Shown: positions 1 to 8,452, numbered from the stretch's first letter. The stretch: 18,574 bases of DNA from a candidate division LCP-89 bacterium (GCA_025774735.1 JALGZU010000043.1:1-18574), one strand, 5' to 3'. Numbers and translations: made by a program. Notes: generated from the letters alone by a model not told the origin.

Positions 1-271
1 GGCCGTCGCAGTCGAATCCCAGATGATTGATGGTGAACAGCGCATCGGGCCGTTCCTGTTTGATGATATTGGTAATATCCCCCAGGAACCGATCATACCA
101 ACTGAAATCCTCCAAGCCCTCATCAACCGGCTGATTCAGAGGAACCACCAGGACTCGGTGGCCCTCAGACTTGAGTGCACTGACCACTTCGCGGGTCAAA
201 AAATATCCCGCGTCGATCACGAGAATGGCCCAGTCGTGTCCTCCGGATCCGATCATCGCAGCACCGAGCAA
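1..271 (-). CDS. CgeB-like glycosyltransferase, N-terminal part (cut by left edge)
   Basis: The frame is open from a TTG at 271 to the window edge and gives about 90 residues. After a short leader the protein shows a beta strand (AILVIDAGYFLT), then ALKSEGHRVLVVPL, and ends with DALFTINHLGFDCDG. The pattern 'helix, GH.V.VVPL ... P-D-x-L-F-T-I-N-H-L-G-F-D' is what I know from the N-terminal domain of CgeB-like/DUF3880 glycosyltransferases (GT-B fold). I chose the TTG at 271 because GGAGG lies 8 nt upstream (280-284); the in-frame ATG at 256 has no visible ribosome binding site. The gene follows the GT9 gene by 73 bp in the same direction and so continues the sugar-transfer cluster. The catalytic C-terminal half is outside the window, so the substrate is unknown. 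Family assignment is fairly good; the start is moderately sure. Confidence 0.7.
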   Translation of the reverse strand, partial: MLGAAMIGSGGHDWAILVIDAGYFLTREVVSALKSEGHRVLVVPLNQPVDEGLEDFSWYDRFLGDITNIIKQERPDALFTINHLGFDCDG

Positions 272-344
272 AAAACCACCCTCCGTCTGTGTTCCTGCAT
301 TCCTACTATTTCGATTTTTCGATTCATGCGAAAATAATTATTGT

Positions 345-2171
345 TCATACGGCTGCCAGGTTCTCCTGCATTTCATCGAGCACTACACGCCCGTTACGGT
401 CGAACATCGTTTCATCAGGAACGCCGAGTGCTCTGAAAAGATCCTCCCCATTCTCCAGGCTCTCCCTGAAACTCTGAGCTATTTGATCGAGTCTCCCGTA
501 GAGTTGCCGGGTTCGATCAATCAGCTCGCCTATTTCTCCATCTGGCAGGTTCTGCTTGAGAAAGTTGAAATCCAGGACGAGATGATTGACCGGGGGAAGC
601 CGGAAGCCGGTGACGGTGATCTCTTTATCAATTTCATCGATTTCACTGCTCAGGATCTTGATTCCAGCCGGGTTGTCACCAGGCCCCGAAAAGGCTTCCT
701 GCAGCTTCAGACAATACTTTACGCCAGCCTGGGTAAGCTCGCCGAGACGGCGAAGTGCGCGGCACGGTTCCTTCAGATCCTTCTGAAATCTCTCGGACAC
801 AGGAGGCAGGTAATCCTGCAAGTATGTCATTAAGACGCCCGGTTCCACGGGACCTTTAAGAAATCCTGATTCCTCCTCCGAGAGGAGAACGCGCTTCCAT
901 AACTCGCGCGAGCATAAATTCAAATAGTCCGACCCTTCGAGGAAGCGTTTCAGCAGTGGCCGGAGCTGCCAGAATCCGTCAGCGTCAAAATCGGTTCTCC
1001 AGAGGTTGATCGGGGCCGATGGTACACTTTCGTCGAAACTGATCTCAGCCTGCGGCAGTCCTGCGAGCATGATTTTAGCGACGTGAAATACCACCTCGGG
1101 CGTGACAGCTTCCTGGCATCGAAAGCGGCTGCAGTCGACGTGAAAACTGCAGGGATAGCAGGATAGAGACGACTCCATCACTACATGATCGGAGCCATAG
1201 GGGCCGGTTTCGTGAGATAGAGCGCTCCCGAAACAAAGCGACAACACAGGCGTGCCGACGGCTGCGGCGATGTGCTGGGTGCCGGTATCGTTCGTGATCA
1301 GAAGGTCCATATCCGCGAGCAGGGAAGCCAATTCGCCCAGAGCCGTCTTGCCCGCCAGGTTAATAGCCCTCTCACCCAAAGGTTCACACACTTCAAGAAC
1401 GAGATCTTGCTCACTTTTAGATCCGAAAACCGCTATATGCGCATTTATCCCGGTAATCAGCTCTCGCCCCAACTGGACGAAAGATTCCGCCGGCCAGCGT
1501 TTGCACGCCAGAGACGCCCCCGGTTGAAAACCAATTTTCGGGCGGGTTCCGTCCGGCCAGCCGCGCAGCAGCCGCTTCGCTTGTCGCCGAATTTCATCCG
1601 GGATTTGAAGAGTGAGTTCCTCTCCTGGAATCGGGAGGGATTCTGCTCTCTTTTCCTGTAAAATGTCAGCCCGCTTCGATGCCAGCCCTCTGTTGATATC
1701 CACCAGGTTGAACCGGTTGTAGTGGCGGTTCAAATTGGCGGTGAAAAAGTAACGCGCCCAGGGGTGGCGGATGCAGCGGTATCCCTCTGCGTCGAGGGTC
1801 AAACCAACCGTCTTCGGAGCACCGATCAGGTGGCAGATAAGGGCCGAAATCCGTGTATGGGACAGATTGATAACCTCATCGAAGCGTTCCTTGCGGAGCG
1901 ATTCGATGAACTCATCGATCTCATTCAACCGGCGGGGAAGATAGCGAATCGCCTCCTTTGAGACCGCCACGGAAGAGTTAAAATCGAAAGGAATGAGCCG
2001 ATCGATCTGGGGAATATACCTGCAGATTTCAGAATAACTGGTCACGGCGAGGTAGGAGATGTGAAGCTCCTCCTCCCCGGACTTTAGAGCCGCCAGAAGT
2101 GGCACCGACTGGACGATGTCACCCATCCGGGTCAGATTAATCACCAGTACTTTTTTCTTCCCGCTCTTCAT
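345..2171 (-). CDS. GT9 (heptosyltransferase-type) glycosyltransferase with long C-terminal extension
   Basis: A 608-residue protein from the ATG at 2171, which begins 7 nt after the upstream stop with a weak AGG 6 nt before it. A longer frame reaches 2219 but would overlap the upstream gene. Residues 8-25 (VLVINLTRMGDIVQSVP) are the GT9 N-terminal signature, with the R-x-G-D loop followed by a helix. Residues 210-230 (KIGFQPGAS...KRWP) and 292-315 (TNDTGTQHIAAAVGTPVLSL) are the donor-binding half, with the conserved D-T-G-x-x-H. Four cysteines follow at about 338-352 (SCYPC...C...C). The GT9 core ends near residue 375, and the last 200 or so residues are a mostly helical extension that I do not recognise. 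The family transfers sugars, classically ADP-heptose to LPS. The flagellar neighbourhood and the two-GT9 arrangement suggest modification of flagellin or a surface glycan instead; this is inference. Confidence 0.87.
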   Translation of the reverse strand: MKSGKKKVLVINLTRMGDIVQSVPLLAALKSGEEELHISYLAVTSYSEICRYIPQIDRLIPFDFNSSVAVSKEAIRYLPRRLNEIDEFIESLRKERFDEVINLSHTRISALICHLIGAPKTVGLTLDAEGYRCIRHPWARYFFTANLNRHYNRFNLVDINRGLASKRADILQEKRAESLPIPGEELTLQIPDEIRRQAKRLLRGWPDGTRPKIGFQPGASLACKRWPAESFVQLGRELITGINAHIAVFGSKSEQDLVLEVCEPLGERAINLAGKTALGELASLLADMDLLITNDTGTQHIAAAVGTPVLSLCFGSALSHETGPYGSDHVVMESSLSCYPCSFHVDCSRFRCQEAVTPEVVFHVAKIMLAGLPQAEISFDESVPSAPINLWRTDFDADGFWQLRPLLKRFLEGSDYLNLCSRELWKRVLLSEEESGFLKGPVEPGVLMTYLQDYLPPVSERFQKDLKEPCRALRRLGELTQAGVKYCLKLQEAFSGPGDNPAGIKILSSEIDEIDKEITVTGFRLPPVNHLVLDFNFLKQNLPDGEIGELIDRTRQLYGRLDQIAQSFRESLENGEDLFRALGVPDETMFDRNGRVVLDEMQENLAAV

Positions 2172-2178
2172 GAAGAAC

Positions 2179-4026
2179 CTACAGTACTCCCTTTTCAAGG
2201 CCCCAGCGGCGGAATTCATTCAACAGCAGGATCATCGCCTCGGTGTTGGTAAGTGCCCCCTCACCTTTCTCAATTTCCGTCGAAATTTCCTCCAGCGTCA
2301 TGGGCCCGCACCCCTCGAAACGCTGCATCACCTGCGCCAGCTCGCTGCCAGGTTTCTCCTGCTTTATGATCTCCTCGGCCGTTGGCAATCCTCCACCCCG
2401 GGGGATCCAGGCAGGATTGCGCCCGGCGATCAGGCCTAACAGTTCCAGCATGCGGTGCTCGTAAGTGTGCTGTGCCAGCACGCGCTGACGAGCCGCTTCT
2501 GCGATTTCGATCCGTTGGTGAGGATTAGCCAGGTAGTGGGCGGCTTTCTCCCTGAAATCCTGAAGCGACGAGAAGGTGATCATCTCGCTCCCTTCTGCGA
2601 AGCAGTCGTTCAGGTAGCGGCGCTCATCTACCAGTTGAAACGCCCGGCATGATGCAATTTCAAAAGTGCGCGGATTGACAAAATCACCGAAAGGATTGAC
2701 GCCGTCGTGATAAGTGGAGGAGTGCAGATTTACATTGATGCTGGTGGCATTGAAAACTTTGACGCTGTCCTCGGTCGTAACTCTCTCCCCGTCTCGCTGG
2801 ATGACCGAATTAAGCGCTGCGGCGGCGTCCCATTCGTTGCCCCAGATCTTGAAATTCAGGTCCAGCAGACCCGCAAAGAAATTCCTACGGTTGTGATAGC
2901 CCGCTCCGACGTGCGACAGATCGCTGCCAAACTCCTCCATATCTGCCGGACTAAGCTGCAACGGGCAGTGTACTTCGGGATCGGCAGCGAGGGGGAGATA
3001 ATAGGGTCCGGCGCAGCCGATCTTTTTCAATTGCTCGAAGAACTCACCCTTCTGGATGACGAAGAAATTTTCGATGTGCTGAGCGACAGCCTGCCAGTAA
3101 TTCAGCGTTTGATAATCTTCAACAAACCAGAAAGCTGTCTGTATACCCGATTTTTTCAATTCCTGGAGCACTTCAGGTGTGACTGGGGATTGCGCCATGC
3201 AGAGCACCAGATCGGCACGAATTTCCAGGGCTCGCGCGGTGACCGATTCCGCCAGGACTGCCGTTAAACCGGCTTTAAGGCGGCCTTCGTGATCCTGATT
3301 CGAGGTGAGATCGTGGAAATGCGACAGAGCAGGATAAAAGAGGGTGTTGTCCAGCAATTCACAGCGGTGTCCCAGCGAATTAAGAGCCCGGTGAACATAG
3401 CCGGTAACCGGCAGTGATCCCCCATAAAGAGGTGAAACGAGCAGGATTTTATACCCCCCGCGGGAAACCGTTTCCTGTGCCCTGATCATGCCTCCTATAG
3501 TCGTATAGTAATCTGGATAAGCTGAACTTGAGGCGGGGTGCTCAAAGAAGACCGGTTTCAGTTGATTTTTACAATTCCAGCGCATCAAATGTTCATATGC
3601 CTGGACGGGTTCTTCGCCTACCATCAGGCGCAGACCCTCTGAGAGTAAATCCCATTCAGAGGAAGCCAGGGCGGCGGCGGCAAGACCGGCATCCTTTTCG
3701 ACCACAATGAGGCGATGAGGCGGAACCCTCTTCGCCAACTCCTTGACATGGTAACCGAAACCGATCCCTCCAATGACGTAGCAGACATCCTCGGTCTGGT
3801 TCAATTCGAGGGTTTCTATCCATTTCCCCGCTTCGGATACCGGATCATAAGTGCTGTGCAGGCATTTTCGGTTTACCACCGGTACGGGTAGATTTGTTTT
3901 CGAGGTCCGGATTTCGGGATAGTCAGATCTGTAGGCGTTCCTGAGCGTTTCCGTCAGAGTCTCATCGAAAGAAGCGATGCACTTGAGGTTAATTTCCAGG
4001 TACTTGCTAGACATTGAAGATTCCAT
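2179..4026 (-). CDS. Rossmann-like domain fused to CgeB-like glycosyltransferase
   Basis: A 615-residue protein. Residues 80-125 hold a Rossmann-type segment, YVIGGIGFGYHVKEL (83-97) followed by LIVVEKD (106-112). This resembles the nucleotide/SAM-type glycine loop and following acidic strand seen in the N-terminal domains of motility accessory factor (MAF) proteins and some methyltransferases. A second unit starts at about 193 (KILLVSPLYGGSLPVTGYVH, then GHRCELLD) and continues as a GT-B CgeB-like transferase: YLPLAADPEVH (about 343-353), SHVGAGYHNRR, and the C-terminal motif FVNPRTFEIASCRAFQL (449-465). The tail (550-615) is helical and unrecognised. ATG 4026 has only a poor binding site; the in-frame ATG at 4014 has GGAA 6 nt upstream and is a real alternative. 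It lies 27 bp after one glycosyltransferase gene and 7 bp before the next, so it is very likely co-transcribed. Acceptor unknown. Confidence 0.82.
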   Translation of the reverse strand: MESSMSSKYLEINLKCIASFDETLTETLRNAYRSDYPEIRTSKTNLPVPVVNRKCLHSTYDPVSEAGKWIETLELNQTEDVCYVIGGIGFGYHVKELAKRVPPHRLIVVEKDAGLAAAALASSEWDLLSEGLRLMVGEEPVQAYEHLMRWNCKNQLKPVFFEHPASSSAYPDYYTTIGGMIRAQETVSRGGYKILLVSPLYGGSLPVTGYVHRALNSLGHRCELLDNTLFYPALSHFHDLTSNQDHEGRLKAGLTAVLAESVTARALEIRADLVLCMAQSPVTPEVLQELKKSGIQTAFWFVEDYQTLNYWQAVAQHIENFFVIQKGEFFEQLKKIGCAGPYYLPLAADPEVHCPLQLSPADMEEFGSDLSHVGAGYHNRRNFFAGLLDLNFKIWGNEWDAAAALNSVIQRDGERVTTEDSVKVFNATSINVNLHSSTYHDGVNPFGDFVNPRTFEIASCRAFQLVDERRYLNDCFAEGSEMITFSSLQDFREKAAHYLANPHQRIEIAEAARQRVLAQHTYEHRMLELLGLIAGRNPAWIPRGGGLPTAEEIIKQEKPGSELAQVMQRFEGCGPMTLEEISTEIEKGEGALTNTEAMILLLNEFRRWGLEKGVL

Positions 4027-4053
4027 CGCTTTTTGTTGTACTGTTACGCAACT

Positions 4054-5889
4054 TCAGGCCGTGTGCCCGTGTTCAGGTTTATCCCGGTTCGCTCTGCTTC
4101 TGGATAACTTTCCGGTCACCCGGTGCGTAAATGAGGGCTTAATTGCAGCTTCACTTTTCCGGGAAGTATCCCACACTCTGTCCAGTATATACCGCCTCTC
4201 GGATTCGGTCAACCGCAGTTTTTCAACCTCCTCCCATCTATCAGCATCCGGCGATCGGAGCAGGTAGCTCACCAATCTGTTCAACCCTTCCGGACGGCGG
4301 TAGGAGCGCAGGAGCAGCGTCGCCAGTTCAATGTCGAGTGATTCGTCCCAGGGTTTCAATTGAACGGCTTTTTCGAGTACGATAGCAGCAAAATCGAAAG
4401 ATTGATAACGCTCCAGCAGCTTTGCGCAGGCGATATAAGACATTCCCGTCTGCGGCGATAGAGCGATCGCTTTCTGGAGTGCATCGAAAGCCGTCCAGCG
4501 GCAGGGATGGGAGACCAGCCTGTCCACCCCGGGTTCCATTAACCAGCCGGCACTCTCGAGTAGTTCCGCAAAGAAAAGGTAATCGGCCATTTCCAGTTTA
4601 CCGGCAGCGCTGATCCGTTGGAATAACTGCCTGTTATTACAACTCTTGCGCAGATGATGACAGAATCGCTCGAGTTCACACCCTGCAGCAGCCGTTTCGC
4701 CCATCTCCTTGAGGCACCAGAACAGCGCCCAACGGGATCTGAGATGCCCGGGATCAATTTTAAGGGCGCACTGCAGGGAGGCGCGAGCGTCCTGCAAGCG
4801 CCCCTCCTGAAGTGATTGAGCCGCCAGTTCAAAGTGTGGGGCCGCTGACTCAACTTCAGAAGCCGCAGCAGCCATCAGCAACCGGAACCCTTCCGGTTTC
4901 AGTTTACCCACCGGTTGCCCGGGATGACGGTTCGCCAGTTGTATAAATGCTCGACCCAAATAATGTGAGTTATTCGCAGCATCTCGAAGGTCACGCTCGT
5001 GAAGATAATCTTTAACTGAAGCGACAAGCTGTCCGGCACGGTGTTCGATAGTGTGGTTTGCCAACACCTGCGCCCTGCCCGCGTCAGCGATAAAATCACG
5101 CTGCTGATTATCGCGCAGGAGCGCGTGCAGCCGCTCTATCACGTTCTCCGGCTCGAATGCGACCAGATGTTCCCAGTCATTAAAGAACTGTTTCCAGCTA
5201 CCGTCGCTGCTCTCGGTCAGGAGACAGGTCCCGCATGCCATAATCTCGAAGGCACGTAAATTCAGCCCGGGGAACAGGTTCTCGTTCAAAACAATCCGGG
5301 ATTGATTGTAAATTTTCGCAACCTCTCCCGGAGGGATCGCGCGGGTTCCACTGCCGTCGAAGACCTGCAGCCGAAAATGGCGGCTCAACTCCTTCAGCAG
5401 CCAGGTACGCTTCGGGCGTACCCGTTCGTTGAGCGAACCGACGAAGGATACGTCATAAAGCTTTTCTAAATTCAGACGGTGATAGATATTCTGATCCGCC
5501 GCGAGTGGCAACCAGTGGACGCGGTCGGCCTGGTGAGGGTATTTCGCTCTAAAATCCCTTACGGATAAATTCTGATCAAAGAAGGTCAGGTCGAAGGCGC
5601 GGGCAATATAAAACTGCCAGAAAGCGTTCATGGGCGAATCCACCCCGTAGAACACCTTCGGGATTTCGACGGCGTCCAATCCGAGAAAGGCTGGACGTAA
5701 ATTGATGGAATCGGTCAGAAGCATGAAATCGGGTACAAAGGGACATCGATCCAGAATATCTCCGACATGGACCGGTTCCAGCCCCACCTTATAATTCGCA
5801 GTTTCAGCAGGACCGGCGAGGAAGACATCGTGCCCCAGCTTTCGCAGGCTATCCGAAAAATAGGAGTCGTTTAGAAGAAGTATTCGCAT
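4054..5889 (-). CDS. CgeB-like glycosyltransferase with C-terminal TPR-like repeats
   Basis: A 611-residue protein starting 8 nt after the preceding stop. Residues 1-300 are a CgeB-like GT-B transferase: MRILLLNDSYFSDSLRKLGH at the N-terminus, PDFMLLTDSINL near 53-64, VHWLPLAADQNIYH near 124-137, VSFVGSLNERVRPKR near 147-161, and the donor-site helix LNLRAFEIMACGTCLLTE at 209-226. About 350-550 is alpha-helical with TPR-like units, e.g. FELAAQSLQEGRLQDARASL...ALKIDP (353-380) and a second region at 470-515 containing AIVLEKAVQLKPWDESLDIE. TPRs bind proteins, so this tail may select a protein acceptor or partner, as in TPR-bearing protein glycosyltransferases; that is inference. The basic C-terminal tail (580-611) is rich in Arg, Lys and Ser. 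Part of the sugar-transfer cluster after flgL. Confidence 0.85.
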   Translation of the reverse strand: MRILLLNDSYFSDSLRKLGHDVFLAGPAETANYKVGLEPVHVGDILDRCPFVPDFMLLTDSINLRPAFLGLDAVEIPKVFYGVDSPMNAFWQFYIARAFDLTFFDQNLSVRDFRAKYPHQADRVHWLPLAADQNIYHRLNLEKLYDVSFVGSLNERVRPKRTWLLKELSRHFRLQVFDGSGTRAIPPGEVAKIYNQSRIVLNENLFPGLNLRAFEIMACGTCLLTESSDGSWKQFFNDWEHLVAFEPENVIERLHALLRDNQQRDFIADAGRAQVLANHTIEHRAGQLVASVKDYLHERDLRDAANNSHYLGRAFIQLANRHPGQPVGKLKPEGFRLLMAAAASEVESAAPHFELAAQSLQEGRLQDARASLQCALKIDPGHLRSRWALFWCLKEMGETAAAGCELERFCHHLRKSCNNRQLFQRISAAGKLEMADYLFFAELLESAGWLMEPGVDRLVSHPCRWTAFDALQKAIALSPQTGMSYIACAKLLERYQSFDFAAIVLEKAVQLKPWDESLDIELATLLLRSYRRPEGLNRLVSYLLRSPDADRWEEVEKLRLTESERRYILDRVWDTSRKSEAAIKPSFTHRVTGKLSRSRANRDKPEHGHTA

Positions 5890-5897
5890 GAGCGCGT

Positions 5898-7376
5898 TTA
5901 CACAAAAACCTGATCATCAAGTGAAGCTCTCAGGAGCTCCCTCCGTCGGTTCAGAAAATCAATGGAAGCGAGTTTCGTCTCCTCGATATAGGCATTCGGC
6001 ACGGTTCCTATCACAGGTAAATTACCGAGAGCGTGGAGCCAGGATTTGATCGGGGTATCGATAGATGCACCGGCTCGTGATGTAACTGCGGAAGCAAGTC
6101 CGGAATTATCGTCATTTTCATGCTGAGTTCGAACGGCTTCGAACACACCTCGAGCAAAAAATGAAAAGAGGGTAACGTCTTCTGAATCCGCTGCACCGGT
6201 CAGGGATTCATATTGCTGACCAGCATCCGTCCGGCAGGATCTAAAGAGACGAAACTCCCCGGGCGCTGTCACATTTGATTGGGAAGATTCCTGAATCCCC
6301 CAACCGATCAGGTCCGACATCCTGTGTGAGGTTTTCAGATCCTGCAGACAACGGTAGCCGCACTCGAGAGCCGTGGGGTGGTCGCAGGGGTATCGGTCGC
6401 AAACGGGTGCGAGGACGAGGTGGCCATCTCCGGGAGGTCCCGTCTCGAACAAACCCGCCTCCCCGAAGTATATCCCCAGAACTCGGGTTCCCACCGCCGC
6501 GGCCCAATGCAGGGGGCCGGTATCCACGCCGATCACGAGATCAACGTCGGAGAACACTCCCAAAAGCGCTTCCGGTGAACAGCGTCCCACCAGATTGAGA
6601 ACTTTCCGGGCATTGGAACCGGCAGCCTGGAGAAAACGATCAGCCAGGTTCTCCTCGCCGCCGCCGCCGACCAGGACACAACCCGGCCGCACCTCTGCGG
6701 GGATGGCTTTCCACCAGGCGGCCATATCTTCCGGATCGAGGCGGCGATACCTGCCACCCGAACCGACAATAAACGCTACAAGGGGTTGTCCGTCGCGTTC
6801 TCGAAACCCGGTCAACGCGGTTTTGGCGAATCTCCTGCCCGCTTCCGAGACCTGGAGCGGCGGCCAGTCAAGGCGATTCTCGCCCGGAGGAGCCAGCGCT
6901 GACCAAAGATCGGACAGGTGGATACGGTTCCATGAGCGTCGTCTCACGATGCTTCTTAAGTACGAGCGTACCATCATGAGCGGGTGATCCAGCCAGTCGT
7001 GAGGATTTCGAGCCACAATCGAATCTGCAAGTCTATCGCACATCGGATGGTCGTTCATGGGAATGCAGCACTCAGCATCGATCGATAAAAGGCCGTTTAA
7101 TTCCAACTGCAGGTCGGTGAGGGTGGCTTTTAAATCCAGGCGATCGCTCACGCCGGATTGTCTCCAGCGGCGCGTATCGAGCGTCAAAACCTCATCAACT
7201 CCGGGCAACAGTGCCGCCCAGTCCCGAACATCTTGATCGCATACGAGGGTTACCGAACCTGCCTGGCAGCGGTTTGCGATCAGAGGCAGGCTCTGCACCA
7301 GATCCCCCATGCGGGCGAGCTGACAAATCACCAGTCCACGGGAAGCGGAATTTCTATCTACCACCTCAGTCGGCAA
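5898..7376 (-). CDS. GT9 (heptosyltransferase-type) glycosyltransferase
   Basis: A 492-residue protein. Residues 14-33 (GLVICQLARMGDLVQSLPLI) are the GT9 N-terminal signature. Residues 280-304 carry the C-terminal donor-site motif (VIGVDTGPLHWAAAVGTRVL), equivalent to D-T-G-x-x-H in heptosyltransferases. A cluster of four cysteines follows at 326-343 (VCDRYPCDHPTALECGYRC), in the same place as in the other GT9 gene of this window. The last 130 or so residues are an unrecognised extension. I saw no ATG near the domain start; TTG at 7376 has GGAAAG 8 nt upstream and is the best choice, with GTG codons at 7364 as alternatives. This is the first gene after flgL, separated by a 76-bp AT-rich gap, and it heads the transferase cluster. 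Role in flagellin or surface-glycan modification is inferred from position only. Confidence 0.87.
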   Translation of the reverse strand: MPTEVVDRNSASRGLVICQLARMGDLVQSLPLIANRCQAGSVTLVCDQDVRDWAALLPGVDEVLTLDTRRWRQSGVSDRLDLKATLTDLQLELNGLLSIDAECCIPMNDHPMCDRLADSIVARNPHDWLDHPLMMVRSYLRSIVRRRSWNRIHLSDLWSALAPPGENRLDWPPLQVSEAGRRFAKTALTGFRERDGQPLVAFIVGSGGRYRRLDPEDMAAWWKAIPAEVRPGCVLVGGGGEENLADRFLQAAGSNARKVLNLVGRCSPEALLGVFSDVDLVIGVDTGPLHWAAAVGTRVLGIYFGEAGLFETGPPGDGHLVLAPVCDRYPCDHPTALECGYRCLQDLKTSHRMSDLIGWGIQESSQSNVTAPGEFRLFRSCRTDAGQQYESLTGAADSEDVTLFSFFARGVFEAVRTQHENDDNSGLASAVTSRAGASIDTPIKSWLHALGNLPVIGTVPNAYIEETKLASIDFLNRRRELLRASLDDQVFV

Positions 7377-7432
7377 TTTCAGGTCTTTCCATCTTGTGAG
7401 TGTCCCACAGACAAAGATGAAATTTTAAATAT

Positions 7433-7460
7433 ATTATAACTAACTACTTAAATTACATAA
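7433..7460 (-). promoter_or_regulatory. possible sigma-70-type promoter for the glycosyltransferase cluster
   Basis: The gap between flgL and the GT9 gene is unusually AT-rich. It contains a perfect TATAAT at 7438-7433 (minus strand), with a weak TTTATG 17 nt upstream overlapping the end of flgL. The -10 match is exact but the -35 match is poor, and AT-rich DNA gives such matches by chance. The cluster could equally be read through from the flagellar promoter. Confidence 0.3.
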
Positions 7461-8379
7461 AATTCACAAGCGACGGCTGGATAATCATCGACCCCACGTT
7501 CAAGGCAGCCTGGTAGGCATTCTGTTCGAGGGTCATCTCGGTCATCAGAGTAACCAGGTCTGCGTCTTCCACGTTGGAGAGCTGCCCGGTAAGATTCGTT
7601 TCATTGGTCAGGAGCCTGAGTTGCATATCCGTTAACCGGGTGACTCTGGATCCAGCCAGGGAGGTGAAATCAGAGGCATTACCCATCACGGCATCTATTT
7701 GCGTGATCGTAGCCCCAACCAGGTCAACATCACCGGTTTGGAGAGCGTCACGCAGGTTAATGAGCACCTGGAACACATCTTCAGCGCCGCCGGTCCCGTT
7801 GGGTAAAAAGAGGTCCACGCCCCCGATATTGATCTGCATCTGTTCGTAGGTGTCGATCTGGCGCGTTACGGCGCCGCTCGTGCCGTCGGGGTTGGCGGTC
7901 ACGCTGGTGATCCAATCCGTGGCGGGATCACGCATGGCGTTGAAAGCCGCCTCATCTGTATTAGTCCCTCCGAAGAGAAACTTGCCAGAATAGTCCGCAT
8001 TTGCCAGCGAGAGGATGTTCTCCAGGTAGCTGTTGACTTCGTCGGCGAGCGCCATCATGCCTTCAGGTGTGGTAGCTTGATTGCTGCCTTCCACCGCATC
8101 GGCTCGCGCCTGAGTCAGGATCTCGTTCAATTGCTGCAGTGTGCTCTCTGTGGCGGTCAGCCAGCCGATGGCGCTGTCGACATTCTCCTGAAACTGTGTA
8201 TTCTGGCGCAGATGGTTGCGCAGTTCGAGAATCAGCCCTGCCGCACCTGGATCGTCGGAGGCATAATTCACGCTCTTGCCGGTGGTGAGTTGATTTTGCA
8301 GGTCACTCAGCGTCCTCATCCGCTCGTTCAAAGTCCGGATCAGATCGTTGACCATCTGACTGTTCGTGACTCTCTGCAT
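7453..8379 (-). CDS. flgL: Flagellar hook-filament junction protein FlgL
   Basis: A 308-residue flagellin-like protein, close to the usual FlgL length. The N-terminal D0/D1 coiled-coil segment has RVTNSQMVNDLIRTLNE and LQNQLTTGKSVNYASDDP (about residues 27-45), the latter being the conserved flagellin-family 'L.TGK.....DDP' stretch. The C-terminal helix ends MTLEQNAYQAALNVGSMIIQ (about 283-302), as expected for the partner D0/D1 strand. FlgL is exported through the flagellar type III apparatus and sits between FlgK and the filament. The ATG at 8379 has GGGAGA at 6-10 nt upstream. It is the last flagellar gene in the window. The usual following genes csrA and fliW are not here; glycosyltransferases follow instead. 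Confidence 0.95.
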   Translation of the reverse strand: MQRVTNSQMVNDLIRTLNERMRTLSDLQNQLTTGKSVNYASDDPGAAGLILELRNHLRQNTQFQENVDSAIGWLTATESTLQQLNEILTQARADAVEGSNQATTPEGMMALADEVNSYLENILSLANADYSGKFLFGGTNTDEAAFNAMRDPATDWITSVTANPDGTSGAVTRQIDTYEQMQINIGGVDLFLPNGTGGAEDVFQVLINLRDALQTGDVDLVGATITQIDAVMGNASDFTSLAGSRVTRLTDMQLRLLTNETNLTGQLSNVEDADLVTLMTEMTLEQNAYQAALNVGSMIIQPSLVNFM

Positions 8380-8452
8380 TCTATCTCCCTTTTTGAAAAC
8401 TTACCGTCTGATTAGTTAAACGCGACCAGTGTAATTATGAGTGATCGGACAT

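Noticed and set aside
171..833. 220-codon plus-strand open frame at the left end
   Set aside because: It runs opposite the GT9 C-terminus and the start of the CgeB-like gene, without motifs or a ribosome binding site.
6373..6987. 204-codon plus-strand open frame, Arg/Pro/Ser-rich
   Set aside because: It is the antisense shadow of the GT9 gene at 5898-7376. The biased composition is what the complement of that gene gives.
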